This document shows positions 16,399 through 23,237 of a stretch of DNA of 36,184 nucleotides, one piece after another (the first letter of the stretch is position 1; each line of letters opens with the position of its first letter). This DNA is from an uncultured Eubacteriales bacterium. Its GTDB lineage: Bacteria > Bacillota > Clostridia > Lachnospirales > Lachnospiraceae. Both the position numbers and the translations under genes were made by a program. The DNA lies in contig URND01000014.1 in NCBI GenBank assembly GCA_900549105.1, positions 1 to 36,184 of the forward strand. The letters are read 5' to 3'. Under the pieces are notes generated by a model. It was not told the origin of the DNA. It searched no databases and was given only the letters and a program-made list of their open reading frames with translations.

Positions 16399-16555
16399 AC
16401 CAGAGTTTATCACATTTTCTTTTTAATTTCCACTCCAAATTGCCCTTTTTGTCCATGATTTCCTCTAAAAAGTGGGTCAACCTCTTTTTAAGAATCCTTT
16501 AAATTCAAGGCTTCCCGACCTTCCGGATTTTTCGCCGGAGGTTGACCCACTTTTT
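16399..16555 (-). promoter_or_regulatory. CRISPR leader, right copy
   Basis: This block matches the left leader (30-186) at about 80% by eye and occupies the same position: repeat, leader, hairpin, then the stop of a minus-strand gene (here yaaA). The TGTGATAAA box next to the repeat and a GGAGTGGAAA segment are conserved. A possible promoter reads TTGGAG / 18 nt / TGTGAT on the minus strand. The short, decayed array beside it suggests it is no longer the main site of spacer acquisition. Confidence 0.7.
16467..16555. repeat. Perfect 16-bp inverted repeat with 57-nt loop, right copy
   Basis: The arms at 16467-16482 and 16540-16555 are exact reverse complements with the same GTGGGTCAACC core as the left copy. 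The loop is again 57 nt, but about a fifth of its bases differ from the left copy while the arms are unchanged. It lies 8 bp after the yaaA stop and probably also terminates that transcript. Confidence 0.75.
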
Positions 16556-16563
16556 CCTTCTGG

Positions 16564-17352
16564 CTATTTCACAAACACATAAGTTTTTTCATCGGATTCT
16601 CCCGGCGCAAACCGATAGCCGAGCCGGTCAAATTTTTTCATATCTTCCGGCGATTCCGCCCGCCGTTCCGCCATAAAGCGAACCATCTCGCCCCGGGCCA
16701 TTTTCGCAAATGTCCCTTTTTCGATGATTTTTCCATCTTTATATTCCCCGAAAACGCAGGTAATAAATCGGATATCCGGTATTAAATAGGAAGAAACCGC
16801 TTTGCTGTACTCTTTTGAGGCCAGATTGATAATTGTATCGGTTTCTCTGAACAGTGCATCGGCCAGCCGCCGGCCCCAGAACTGATACAGGGTTTTAAAG
16901 CCTTTTGCTTCGATATCCGCCGGGTTCTCAGGACTGCACGGCGCCTTCAGTTCCGGCTTTAATTTTGCCTGCATTTCCAGCCGGTAAGGGACAACACCGT
17001 CCATCGGCTTGAGTATGCCATAAAAGCCGGACAGGATTCTCAAATGTTCCTGCAAATAGCTGAGGGAAGCCTCATCCATCACCGCCGGAGCCATATATTG
17101 ATACTGGATGCCTTCATAGGCCATAATGGCCGGAGTCAGCCCCCGGCGCAAATCCATTTGATGAAAACGCTCAAAATTCAATTCCGCAATGGAGTCATTA
17201 CATTTCCAAAGTGCTTTTGCTTCTCCATAGGAAAGACCCGCCATATATTCCCGGAGAATATCCGCATCTTCAACAAACTCCGGGTATCCCTGAAAATCAA
17301 GGATATCCGGAGTTTCATTCATCTTTTTCGCTGGTGAAATGATAAACCGCAT
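16564..17352 (-). CDS. yaaA: Peroxide stress protein YaaA (DUF328)
   Basis: This 262-aa protein has the family length and hallmark segments: the N-terminus FIISPAKKMN, YEGIQYQYMAP near residues 79-89, LRILSGFYGILKPMDGV near 109-125, and KGTFAKMARGEMVRFM near the C-terminus. In E. coli YaaA limits free iron and oxidative DNA damage during peroxide stress. It is a cytosolic protein with DNA-binding ability. The start overlaps the previous gene's stop by one base (TAATG), and no clear SD is visible, so translation is likely coupled. It is the last gene of the larB-side operon, followed at once by the inverted repeat and CRISPR leader. Confidence 0.93.
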   Translation of the reverse strand: MRFIISPAKKMNETPDILDFQGYPEFVEDADILREYMAGLSYGEAKALWKCNDSIAELNFERFHQMDLRRGLTPAIMAYEGIQYQYMAPAVMDEASLSYLQEHLRILSGFYGILKPMDGVVPYRLEMQAKLKPELKAPCSPENPADIEAKGFKTLYQFWGRRLADALFRETDTIINLASKEYSKAVSSYLIPDIRFITCVFGEYKDGKIIEKGTFAKMARGEMVRFMAERRAESPEDMKKFDRLGYRFAPGESDEKTYVFVK

Positions 17353-17897
17353 TATTTTACAATTTTAGAAATCTGGCGGAATACAGGGCAGGTGGAGCCT
17401 CCCATCAATTCAAAGAGCAGCGCTTCATAAGTTGTCACAAGAACACCTTCCTGCATCGCTCTCTTAATACCAAACTTGCGGTCTTCTGCATGTCTGGAAC
17501 CGGCGGCATCTGTCACAAGAATCGGCTGATATCCGGCTTCTTTTAACTGGATACATGTCTGAAGGACGCATACATGGGTTTCTGTCCCGCATACGATAAT
17601 GTTTTTCTTGCCAAGCCCGTCAATAGCCTCTTTAATTGGCGCTTCCCCATAGACACCAAAACTTGTTTTTTCCATGTAACTGAAATCATCACCAAAAGTT
17701 TCAATAACAGAAGGAATCGTCATACCAATCCCTTTTGTGTACTGCTGGGTTACAATCATCGGAACTTCCAATAATTTTAAACCGGCAACTAAACGATTGA
17801 CATTCTTTTCAACTTCTTCCTGATTAAACATGGCAGGCATCAGTTTCTCCTGAACATCGACAATAATTGCTGCTGTGTTTTCTGCTTTAATTAACAT
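17352..17897 (-). CDS. Isochorismatase-family cysteine hydrolase
   Basis: This 181-aa protein belongs to the isochorismatase-like fold, close to the YcaC type by size and text. The catalytic triad is readable: D14 in IIVDVQ, K77 in MEKTSFG and C110 in GTETHVCVLQ. Substrates across the family include amides, nicotinamide and isochorismate, and I cannot pick one here. GGAGGAG lies upstream of the ATG. It sits 33 bp downstream of the ThiE/TenI gene and overlaps yaaA by one base, so it probably belongs to the same minus-strand operon. Confidence 0.88.
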   Translation of the reverse strand: MLIKAENTAAIIVDVQEKLMPAMFNQEEVEKNVNRLVAGLKLLEVPMIVTQQYTKGIGMTIPSVIETFGDDFSYMEKTSFGVYGEAPIKEAIDGLGKKNIIVCGTETHVCVLQTCIQLKEAGYQPILVTDAAGSRHAEDRKFGIKRAMQEGVLVTTYEALLFELMGGSTCPVFRQISKIVK

Positions 17898-17930
17898 AAT
17901 GTGTCTCCTCCTTGCATTAGATAGTCACTT

Positions 17931-18575
17931 TCATTCTATCATTCTTTGTTCGGAGCGTCCAGAAAATATTTTTATGATATCCTCCGGCGCATCGCTCCCC
18001 ATCAGCTCAGACATCATGCACACGCCGGAAGCTCCCGCTTCCATTGCCGCCCGGCCATGCTCCACATTCATTCCGCCAATGGCAAATACGGGAATTGACA
18101 CCGCTTCGCAAATTTCCCTGAGAAAGTCCAGCCCCCTGGCCGGAACCCCTTTTTTACAATCCGTCAAAAAAATATGGCCCGCAATCAGATAGTCTGCCCC
18201 GGCTTCCCCGGCATAAACCGCTTCTTCCAAACCGTGAACAGATACGCCTATCTTCTCCCATCCGGCGAAAACGCAGGCGCCGTCCGAAGCCTTCTTCCCT
18301 TCAACCATTTGCCTGAATACCGGCATGGACAGGTGAATCCTGCGGATATCCAGCTTTTTCCCAACCTCCCAGAAATGGTTGAGAATCAGCGGTGTCCCCC
18401 ATTTGTCACAAATCTCCCGGCACCGTTCCGCATAAATCGCATATTCTGAGGAAGATAAATCTTTTTCTCTGAGAATAATGCCGTCCGGCTTCGCCGCCGC
18501 TATCTTTTCTATCTGTTTAAAATAAGCTTCTTCATCCCCGGAAACCAGCTTCCGGTTCGTAATCGCATAAATCAT
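17931..18575 (-). CDS. ThiE/TenI-family protein (thiamine phosphate synthase fold)
   Basis: This 214-aa protein is a TIM-barrel member of the ThiE/TenI family. It has ILREKDLSSSEY near residue 34, the IGVSVHGLEEA motif near 109, GADYLIAGHIFLTDCKKG near 125-142 and FAIGGMNVE near 168. The usual ThiE pyrimidine/pyrophosphate segment VHLGQxD is replaced by IHLSMP, which argues for a TenI-like or diverged role rather than classic thiamine phosphate synthase. No other thi genes are visible. Its start overlaps the larB stop (ATGA), so the two are translated together. Confidence 0.8.
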   Translation of the reverse strand: MIYAITNRKLVSGDEEAYFKQIEKIAAAKPDGIILREKDLSSSEYAIYAERCREICDKWGTPLILNHFWEVGKKLDIRRIHLSMPVFRQMVEGKKASDGACVFAGWEKIGVSVHGLEEAVYAGEAGADYLIAGHIFLTDCKKGVPARGLDFLREICEAVSIPVFAIGGMNVEHGRAAMEAGASGVCMMSELMGSDAPEDIIKIFSGRSEQRMIE

Positions 18576-19327
18576 TCTTTATCCGCTCCAATCGCCAGCC
18601 GGTTTATCTGAGCCGCCATATATCCGGCGCCAAAGCCATTGTCAATATTGACAACAGCAATACCCTCCGCACAGGAGTTTATCATCGTCAGCAGCGCGGA
18701 CAGCCCATGCATATTTGCCCCGTAGCCCACCGATGTCGGCACGGCAATCACCGGTTTATCCACCAGTCCGGCAATCACTCCGGCTAAAGCGCCCTCCATT
18801 CCGGCAATCGCCACCACACAATTGGCCTTGCGTATAAGTTCCGCTTTCGAGAGCAAACGGTGAATTCCCGCCACGCCCACATCATAAATCCTATCCACAT
18901 AGCAGCCGAAAAATTCTGCTGTCCGGGCGGCCTCCTCAGCCACCGGAATATCCGAAGTTCCCCCGGTACACACAGCAATCCGCCCTTTTAACTCCGGCAC
19001 ATTATACTGTAAATAAATTGTCCGTGACAGTTCCTCATAAACCGCTTCCGGCAGCACGGCCCGAACAGCCTCATACTGCTCCCTCGATGCCCGTGTGCCG
19101 AGAACATTGCTTTTCCGTGCACTGAAACTCTCAAAAATTTTCACCAAATGTTCCGTTGTCTTCCCCGAGCAATAGACTACCTCGCCAAAGCCGGAACGTA
19201 ATGCCCGGTGATGGTCCAATTTGGCAAAACCCAAATCCTCATAAGGCAGTTTTTTTAAATATTCCTCTGCGTCGCCCAAATCTATCTCTTTATTTTGAAC
19301 CTTTAATAATAACTCATGTACATCCAT
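18572..19327 (-). CDS. larB: LarB, nickel-pincer nucleotide cofactor biosynthesis
   Basis: This 251-aa protein is a pyridinium-3,5-biscarboxylic acid mononucleotide synthase of the AIR-carboxylase-like fold. Matches include LDHHRALRSGFGEVVYCSGK near residue 37, the C-terminal core segment AVCTGGTSDIPVAEEA, MEGALAGVIAGL, and NIDNGFGAGYMAA near the end. LarB carboxylates and hydrolyses nicotinic acid adenine dinucleotide, the first step toward the nickel cofactor of lactate racemase-type enzymes. LarC and LarE are not in the window. I start at 19327, preceded by AGAGGGA; the longer reading to 19402 adds a tail unlike the family. It is the first gene of the operon running to yaaA. Confidence 0.9.
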   Translation of the reverse strand: MDVHELLLKVQNKEIDLGDAEEYLKKLPYEDLGFAKLDHHRALRSGFGEVVYCSGKTTEHLVKIFESFSARKSNVLGTRASREQYEAVRAVLPEAVYEELSRTIYLQYNVPELKGRIAVCTGGTSDIPVAEEAARTAEFFGCYVDRIYDVGVAGIHRLLSKAELIRKANCVVAIAGMEGALAGVIAGLVDKPVIAVPTSVGYGANMHGLSALLTMINSCAEGIAVVNIDNGFGAGYMAAQINRLAIGADKE

Positions 19328-19381
19328 GTCTGTCCCTCTTATAATTTCACTGCCAACCCTCGTCGACTTCCTATTATTCAA

Positions 19382-19425
19382 AGAGACCATCACCGTCACC
19401 AACTATGGTGAAAATGATAGTCTCT
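19382..19425 (-). terminator. Two-part hairpin between the DUF1622 gene and larB
   Basis: An outer 11-bp stem (19382-19392 with 19415-19425, one G-T pair on the minus strand) encloses an inner perfect 6-bp stem TCACCA/TGGTGA (19396-19401 with 19406-19411). On the minus strand a short T-run follows. It may terminate the upstream DUF1622 transcript or act as an attenuator in the larB leader. I do not recognise it as a known riboswitch. Confidence 0.45.
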
Positions 19426-19473
19426 CTCTGTTTCCATTCTATAATCTTACCAAATTGTACATCATCCGGCCCG

Positions 19474-19887
19474 TTATTCTGCCGATGAATCCGCTGCCTC
19501 AGGCTGCTGTGTCCGGAGCTGCTGCTCCTGCTCATGCTTTTTCTTTTCATGGCGCTCGTGCCGCTCATGGCGCTCATGCTTCTTATGATTCAATTCATAA
19601 GCAACCAGCAATGTAATCGCAATGTGCAGAACCACGATACTGAGTACTAAAAGGATATCCGTCAAATCACCAATTGTAATTAATTTAACAATCTCCGCAC
19701 AAAGCATAAACTGTAAAGCTACCGCCATGCCCTGACTCAAATGTAAATCAATATCCGGATTCTTTTTAAACAGTTCAATTACACCGCGGATACCGGAAAT
19801 GGCAATAATGATAACGCCAATCCACTCGAATCCAATCACCGCATATGTAACGACTTCATGTAAAAGATGATGAAGTATTTCTTGCAT
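19474..19887 (-). CDS. DUF1622 family membrane protein with His-rich tail
   Basis: This 137-aa inner-membrane protein has three hydrophobic segments (about residues 11-30, 49-66 and 72-95; for example ILLVLSIVVLHIAITLLVAY) and the LQFMLCAEIVKL region typical of DUF1622. The last 40 residues are hydrophilic, with a HERHERHERHEKKKHE repeat that could bind metal or simply be charged. No function is established for the family. The start at 19887 follows GGGAGGGG and a good promoter; the upstream extension is rejected because it runs through that promoter. It appears to be monocistronic. Confidence 0.8.
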   Translation of the reverse strand: MQEILHHLLHEVVTYAVIGFEWIGVIIIAISGIRGVIELFKKNPDIDLHLSQGMAVALQFMLCAEIVKLITIGDLTDILLVLSIVVLHIAITLLVAYELNHKKHERHERHERHEKKKHEQEQQLRTQQPEAADSSAE

Positions 19888-19912
19888 AATTTTATCCCCT
19901 CCCATGAAAAAT

Positions 19913-19941
19913 ATTTTAATATATTTTCCGCAGGAAGTCAA
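19913..19941 (-). promoter_or_regulatory. SigA-type promoter of the DUF1622 gene
   Basis: On the minus strand TTGACT (19936-19941) and TAAAAT (19913-19918) are separated by 17 nt, about 25 bp upstream of the ATG at 19887. Confidence 0.65.
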
Positions 19942-20029
19942 TTGAAACAGGCCGGAACAGTGCCATTTTTCACCATTTTTTGCACCGCCCCGGCCCGCTT
20001 CCTCTTGTCAAGATTTAATCTTTCTTCTG

Positions 20030-20578
20030 TTACTGTTCAATCTGGCGTCCGAGAAATCCTGCGGCTGCCGCAGCCAGCTTTTTTTCCACATCGCCCATCG
20101 GACTTTTTTCATCCTTACTCACGATGACAACCGCTCCGATAGCATCCCCTTCGGAAATAATCGGACAGATTACCTGATAGCTATAATGCTCCGATTCACT
20201 TTCAGTAAGCGGTATATAATCCCTCTCTGAACCGGCAGCCGTCACCATTTTCCGCTTTTCAATAGCCTCGTCCAACGCTTTGCTGACGGGCTTATTCATC
20301 AGCTCCCGTTTGCCGTTTCCGGCCACTGCGATATGGTTGTCTCTGTCTGTAATACTCACCACATGGCCCGTGCTGTGGGCCAGCGCTTCCGCATACTGGC
20401 GCGCAAAGGAACCCAGTTCGCCAATCGGAGAATACTTTTTCAGTATAATTTCCCCTTCCCTGTCCGTAAAAATTTCCAATGGGTCCCCTTCCCGGATATG
20501 CAGCGTCTTGCGAATCTCCTTTGGGACAACAACTCTGCCTAAATCATCAATTCTCCTCACAATTCCTGTAGCTTTCAT
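20030..20578 (-). CDS. spoVT: Stage V sporulation protein T (SpoVT)
   Basis: This 182-aa transcription factor has an N-terminal AbrB-type swapped-hairpin DNA-binding domain (MKATGIVRRIDDLGRVVVPK, IRKTLHIREGDPLEIF; residues 1-50) and a C-terminal GAF-like domain (about 55-178). The length and both domains match SpoVT, which controls late forespore genes under sigma G. Its presence indicates an endospore-forming lineage. A GGAGGAA ribosome binding site precedes the ATG at 20578. The gene stands alone, divergent from the signalling operon on the plus strand, with about 200 bp between them. Confidence 0.93.
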   Translation of the reverse strand: MKATGIVRRIDDLGRVVVPKEIRKTLHIREGDPLEIFTDREGEIILKKYSPIGELGSFARQYAEALAHSTGHVVSITDRDNHIAVAGNGKRELMNKPVSKALDEAIEKRKMVTAAGSERDYIPLTESESEHYSYQVICPIISEGDAIGAVVIVSKDEKSPMGDVEKKLAAAAAGFLGRQIEQ

Positions 20579-20715
20579 ATAAAAATTCCTCCATTACTGT
20601 ACTGTCCATTTCTGCAAGTAGTATCTGTAAACCGGGAAATTTTATACATCGGCAAAAATTTCCGAAACTTGTTCTTTTTCTTCCCCATTTTTTCAAAAGA
20701 TACCTTATTCCCATA

Positions 20716-20744
20716 TTGAAAAAAATCGGCGTTTGTACTATGAT
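20716..20744 (+). promoter_or_regulatory. Promoter of the HD-GYP/GGDEF operon
   Basis: TTGAAA (20716-20721) and TATGAT (20739-20744) are 17 nt apart. The promoter lies inside the longest possible reading frame, so the true start must be further in, at 20788. Between the promoter and that ATG lies a GGGAAGATGGGA ribosome binding region. Confidence 0.7.
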
Positions 20745-20787
20745 TTTATATATATGCTTTAAAATTTTTTACGGGAAGATGGGATGT

Positions 20788-22851
20788 ATGATTAACTCTG
20801 AGAATACAAAAAAACAAAAAATTTTGATTGTGGACGATTCCGAGATGAACCGTTCTATTTTAACAGATATGCTGGACAACGCCTATGAAATCGTTGAGGC
20901 TGAAAATGGACTTGCGGCCATCAACATCCTTCAAAAGCAATCGCTGGATATCTCCGTAGTTCTTTTGGATATCGTAATGCCTCTGATGGATGGCTTTGAA
21001 GTGTTGTCTGTAATGAATCAAAATCACTGGATTGAAAATATCCCCGTGATTATGATTTCCGCAGAAAAGGACACCTCGCAGGTAGAGCGGGCCTACGACC
21101 TTGGAGTTACTGATTTTATCACCCGTCCTTTTGATATGCTGATTGTCCGCCGTCGAGTGATCAACACCATCCTCTTATACTCCAAGCAGAAAAAGCTCAT
21201 TGGAATGTTGGCCGAGCAGATTTATGAAAAAGAGCGCCGAAGCAGTATGATGGTGGATATTTTAAGTCATATTGTGGAGTTCCGAAATGGCGAAAGCGGC
21301 GTACATATTATCCATGTCCGCACGATAACTGAAATGCTTCTGAAGCAATTGCGTAAAAAAACGGAGCAGTATCCGCTTTCTGATGCGGATATAAGTCTCA
21401 TCGGCACCGCTTCAGCCCTTCACGATATCGGTAAAATTGCCATCCGTGAAGACATTTTGAATAAACCGGGCCGGCTGACGGAAGAGGAATTTGAAATTAT
21501 GAAAACCCACTCTTTGATAGGTGCGGAAATGCTGAAAAACCTTCCTACCTATGAAAGTGAGCCGTTGGTCAAAACCGCTTATCAAATCTGCCGCTGGCAT
21601 CACGAGCGCTACGACGGCCGGGGATATCCCGATGGGCTGTCCGGAGATGATATTCCCATCTCTGCTCAAATTGTAGCGCTGGCCGATGTTTACGATGCCT
21701 TAACCAGCGAACGCTGCTACAAAAAGGCTTTCTCTCACGAAACCGCCATTCAGATGATTTTGGATGGCCAGTGCGGCGCCTTCAATCCGATGCTGCTGGA
21801 ATGCCTGCAGGAAGCAGCCCCGATGCTGGTAAATACGCTGGAAAATGCGGCGCCCCATGTATACCATCCGGATATTCGGCAGCTTTCCCAGGAAATAACA
21901 TTTCATGAAAGCCATGTGGTATCTGAACGGTCGCTGCGGCTGCTGGATCATGAGCGGATGAAATATAATTTCTACGCCGCCATGACTGAGGAGATTCAGT
22001 TTGAGTATACTGTAGAACCGCGCCTGCTTACCCTATCCAGCTGGGGAGCCAAAAAATTAGGCGTGGATGAAATAATTCTGGAACCTCAGTCCAATGATAA
22101 TGTTCTCCGGATTTTAGGCGAGGAGGCATGGCAGGACATTTCCAAAGCATTACATTCAACCACTCCGGAATCTCCGATAATTACTTATGAATGTCCATTG
22201 AATTTGAACGGTCAGCAGCGCTGGTACCGGATTATTTCTCAGGCTATCTGGGCAGGCGACGAACCGCTCGTCTACACGGGCGCTATCGGGAAATGTGTCG
22301 ATATCCACAACTCCCGTGAAAAGCTGAAGGAACTTGAAAAGCGCGCCACCCACGACACACTGACAGGCCTTTTAAACCACAGCACCGCCAGAGAACTTAT
22401 TCAGGCTACGCTTGAACATAACCCTAACGGAAATCATATTATGGCTATTTTTGATCTGGACCATTTTAAAACTGCCAATGACCGCTATGGACATATGTTC
22501 GGCGACCAGGTTTTAAAACATATGGCTGAAAAATTATCCCAGTCAACCCGCCGGGGAGATATCGTTGCCCGTGTGGGCGGGGACGAGTTTTTAATCTTCA
22601 TAGAGTATAAAACCGCGCCTGAACAGATAATCAGCCGTATTTTTAATGCCATGACCGGAAATTATGAAGATTTTCCGCTTTCCGTCAGCATGGGTATTGC
22701 CATCACAAAAGAAATCGGCAATAAATATGAAAAGCTGTTTCATGCAGCAGACCAGGCCCTCTATTATGCAAAACGCTCAGGGCGCAGTCAGTACTGTTTC
22801 TATAATGATTCCATGAAGGATACTTTATCCGTCATATCATCAATTGATTAA
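20788..22851 (+). CDS. Response regulator with HD-GYP, PAS and GGDEF domains (c-di-GMP turnover)
   Basis: Predicted length is 687 aa, cytosolic. The receiver domain (about 10-130) has D16/D17 and the phospho-acceptor D61 in LLDIVMP. The HD-GYP phosphodiesterase core has HDIGKI at 212 and HHERYDGRGYP at 271, all residues present. A PAS-like region (about 395-510) follows. The C-terminal diguanylate cyclase domain has GGDEF at 597-601 preceded by an RRGD sequence that fits the RxxD product-inhibition site. Both making and breaking of cyclic di-GMP are therefore possible, switched by phosphorylation. The next genes (Hpt and hybrid kinase) are likely its phosphate source. The start is set by the promoter at 20716-20744. 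Confidence 0.9.
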   Translation: MINSENTKKQKILIVDDSEMNRSILTDMLDNAYEIVEAENGLAAINILQKQSLDISVVLLDIVMPLMDGFEVLSVMNQNHWIENIPVIMISAEKDTSQVERAYDLGVTDFITRPFDMLIVRRRVINTILLYSKQKKLIGMLAEQIYEKERRSSMMVDILSHIVEFRNGESGVHIIHVRTITEMLLKQLRKKTEQYPLSDADISLIGTASALHDIGKIAIREDILNKPGRLTEEEFEIMKTHSLIGAEMLKNLPTYESEPLVKTAYQICRWHHERYDGRGYPDGLSGDDIPISAQIVALADVYDALTSERCYKKAFSHETAIQMILDGQCGAFNPMLLECLQEAAPMLVNTLENAAPHVYHPDIRQLSQEITFHESHVVSERSLRLLDHERMKYNFYAAMTEEIQFEYTVEPRLLTLSSWGAKKLGVDEIILEPQSNDNVLRILGEEAWQDISKALHSTTPESPIITYECPLNLNGQQRWYRIISQAIWAGDEPLVYTGAIGKCVDIHNSREKLKELEKRATHDTLTGLLNHSTARELIQATLEHNPNGNHIMAIFDLDHFKTANDRYGHMFGDQVLKHMAEKLSQSTRRGDIVARVGGDEFLIFIEYKTAPEQIISRIFNAMTGNYEDFPLSVSMGIAITKEIGNKYEKLFHAADQALYYAKRSGRSQYCFYNDSMKDTLSVISSID

Positions 22852-22872
22852 AGCTGTAAAGGAGAATGAAAA

Positions 22873-23235
22873 ATGACACTTCAAGATTGTTACGCCGCCT
22901 TCGGCGGCAATTACGCAGATGTATCCGCCCGCCTTCGTAGCGACCGCTTAGTTCAGAAATTCATGCTCAAATATCTGGATGACCAAAGCTTCGGCCTTCT
23001 CTGCACCGCTATGGCTGAGAAAGATTATGAGCAGGCATTCCGGGCCGCCCACACTATCAAAGGCATATGCCAAAATTTGAGTTTTACCCCATTGCTGGAT
23101 TCCAGCAGCGGATTATCCGATGCCCTTCGGCATGGCTGGACGCCGGAAGCCGACCAGCTTTTTGAGCAGGTAAAAGCTGACCAGCTTGCCGTAGTATCGG
23201 CAATTCAGGCTTTTCGTGAGGAATGTGGGGTCTGA
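22873..23235 (+). CDS. Histidine phosphotransfer (Hpt) domain protein
   Basis: This 120-aa, largely helical single-domain protein has the Hpt signature AHTIKG with phospho-accepting H60. It would carry phosphate between a receiver of the hybrid kinase downstream and the receiver of the HD-GYP/GGDEF protein upstream. AAAGGAGAA lies before the ATG. It is 21 bp after the upstream gene, and the kinase ATG follows its stop by two bases. Confidence 0.9.
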   Translation: MTLQDCYAAFGGNYADVSARLRSDRLVQKFMLKYLDDQSFGLLCTAMAEKDYEQAFRAAHTIKGICQNLSFTPLLDSSSGLSDALRHGWTPEADQLFEQVKADQLAVVSAIQAFREECGV

Positions 23236-23237
23236 CT

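Noticed and set aside
1..16555. Reading the two inverted-repeat copies as ends of an insertion sequence or transposon
   Set aside because: No transposase or target duplication is visible, and the similarity continues through leader and CRISPR repeat. A duplicated CRISPR leader fits better, though mobilisation of the module remains open.
17931..18575. Naming the gene thiE
   Set aside because: The VHLGQxD-type segment is replaced by IHLSMP and no thiamine genes are nearby, so only the ThiE/TenI family is supported.
19328..19473. NiCo riboswitch before larB
   Set aside because: The visible fold is a single nested hairpin, not the four-way junction of NiCo riboswitches.
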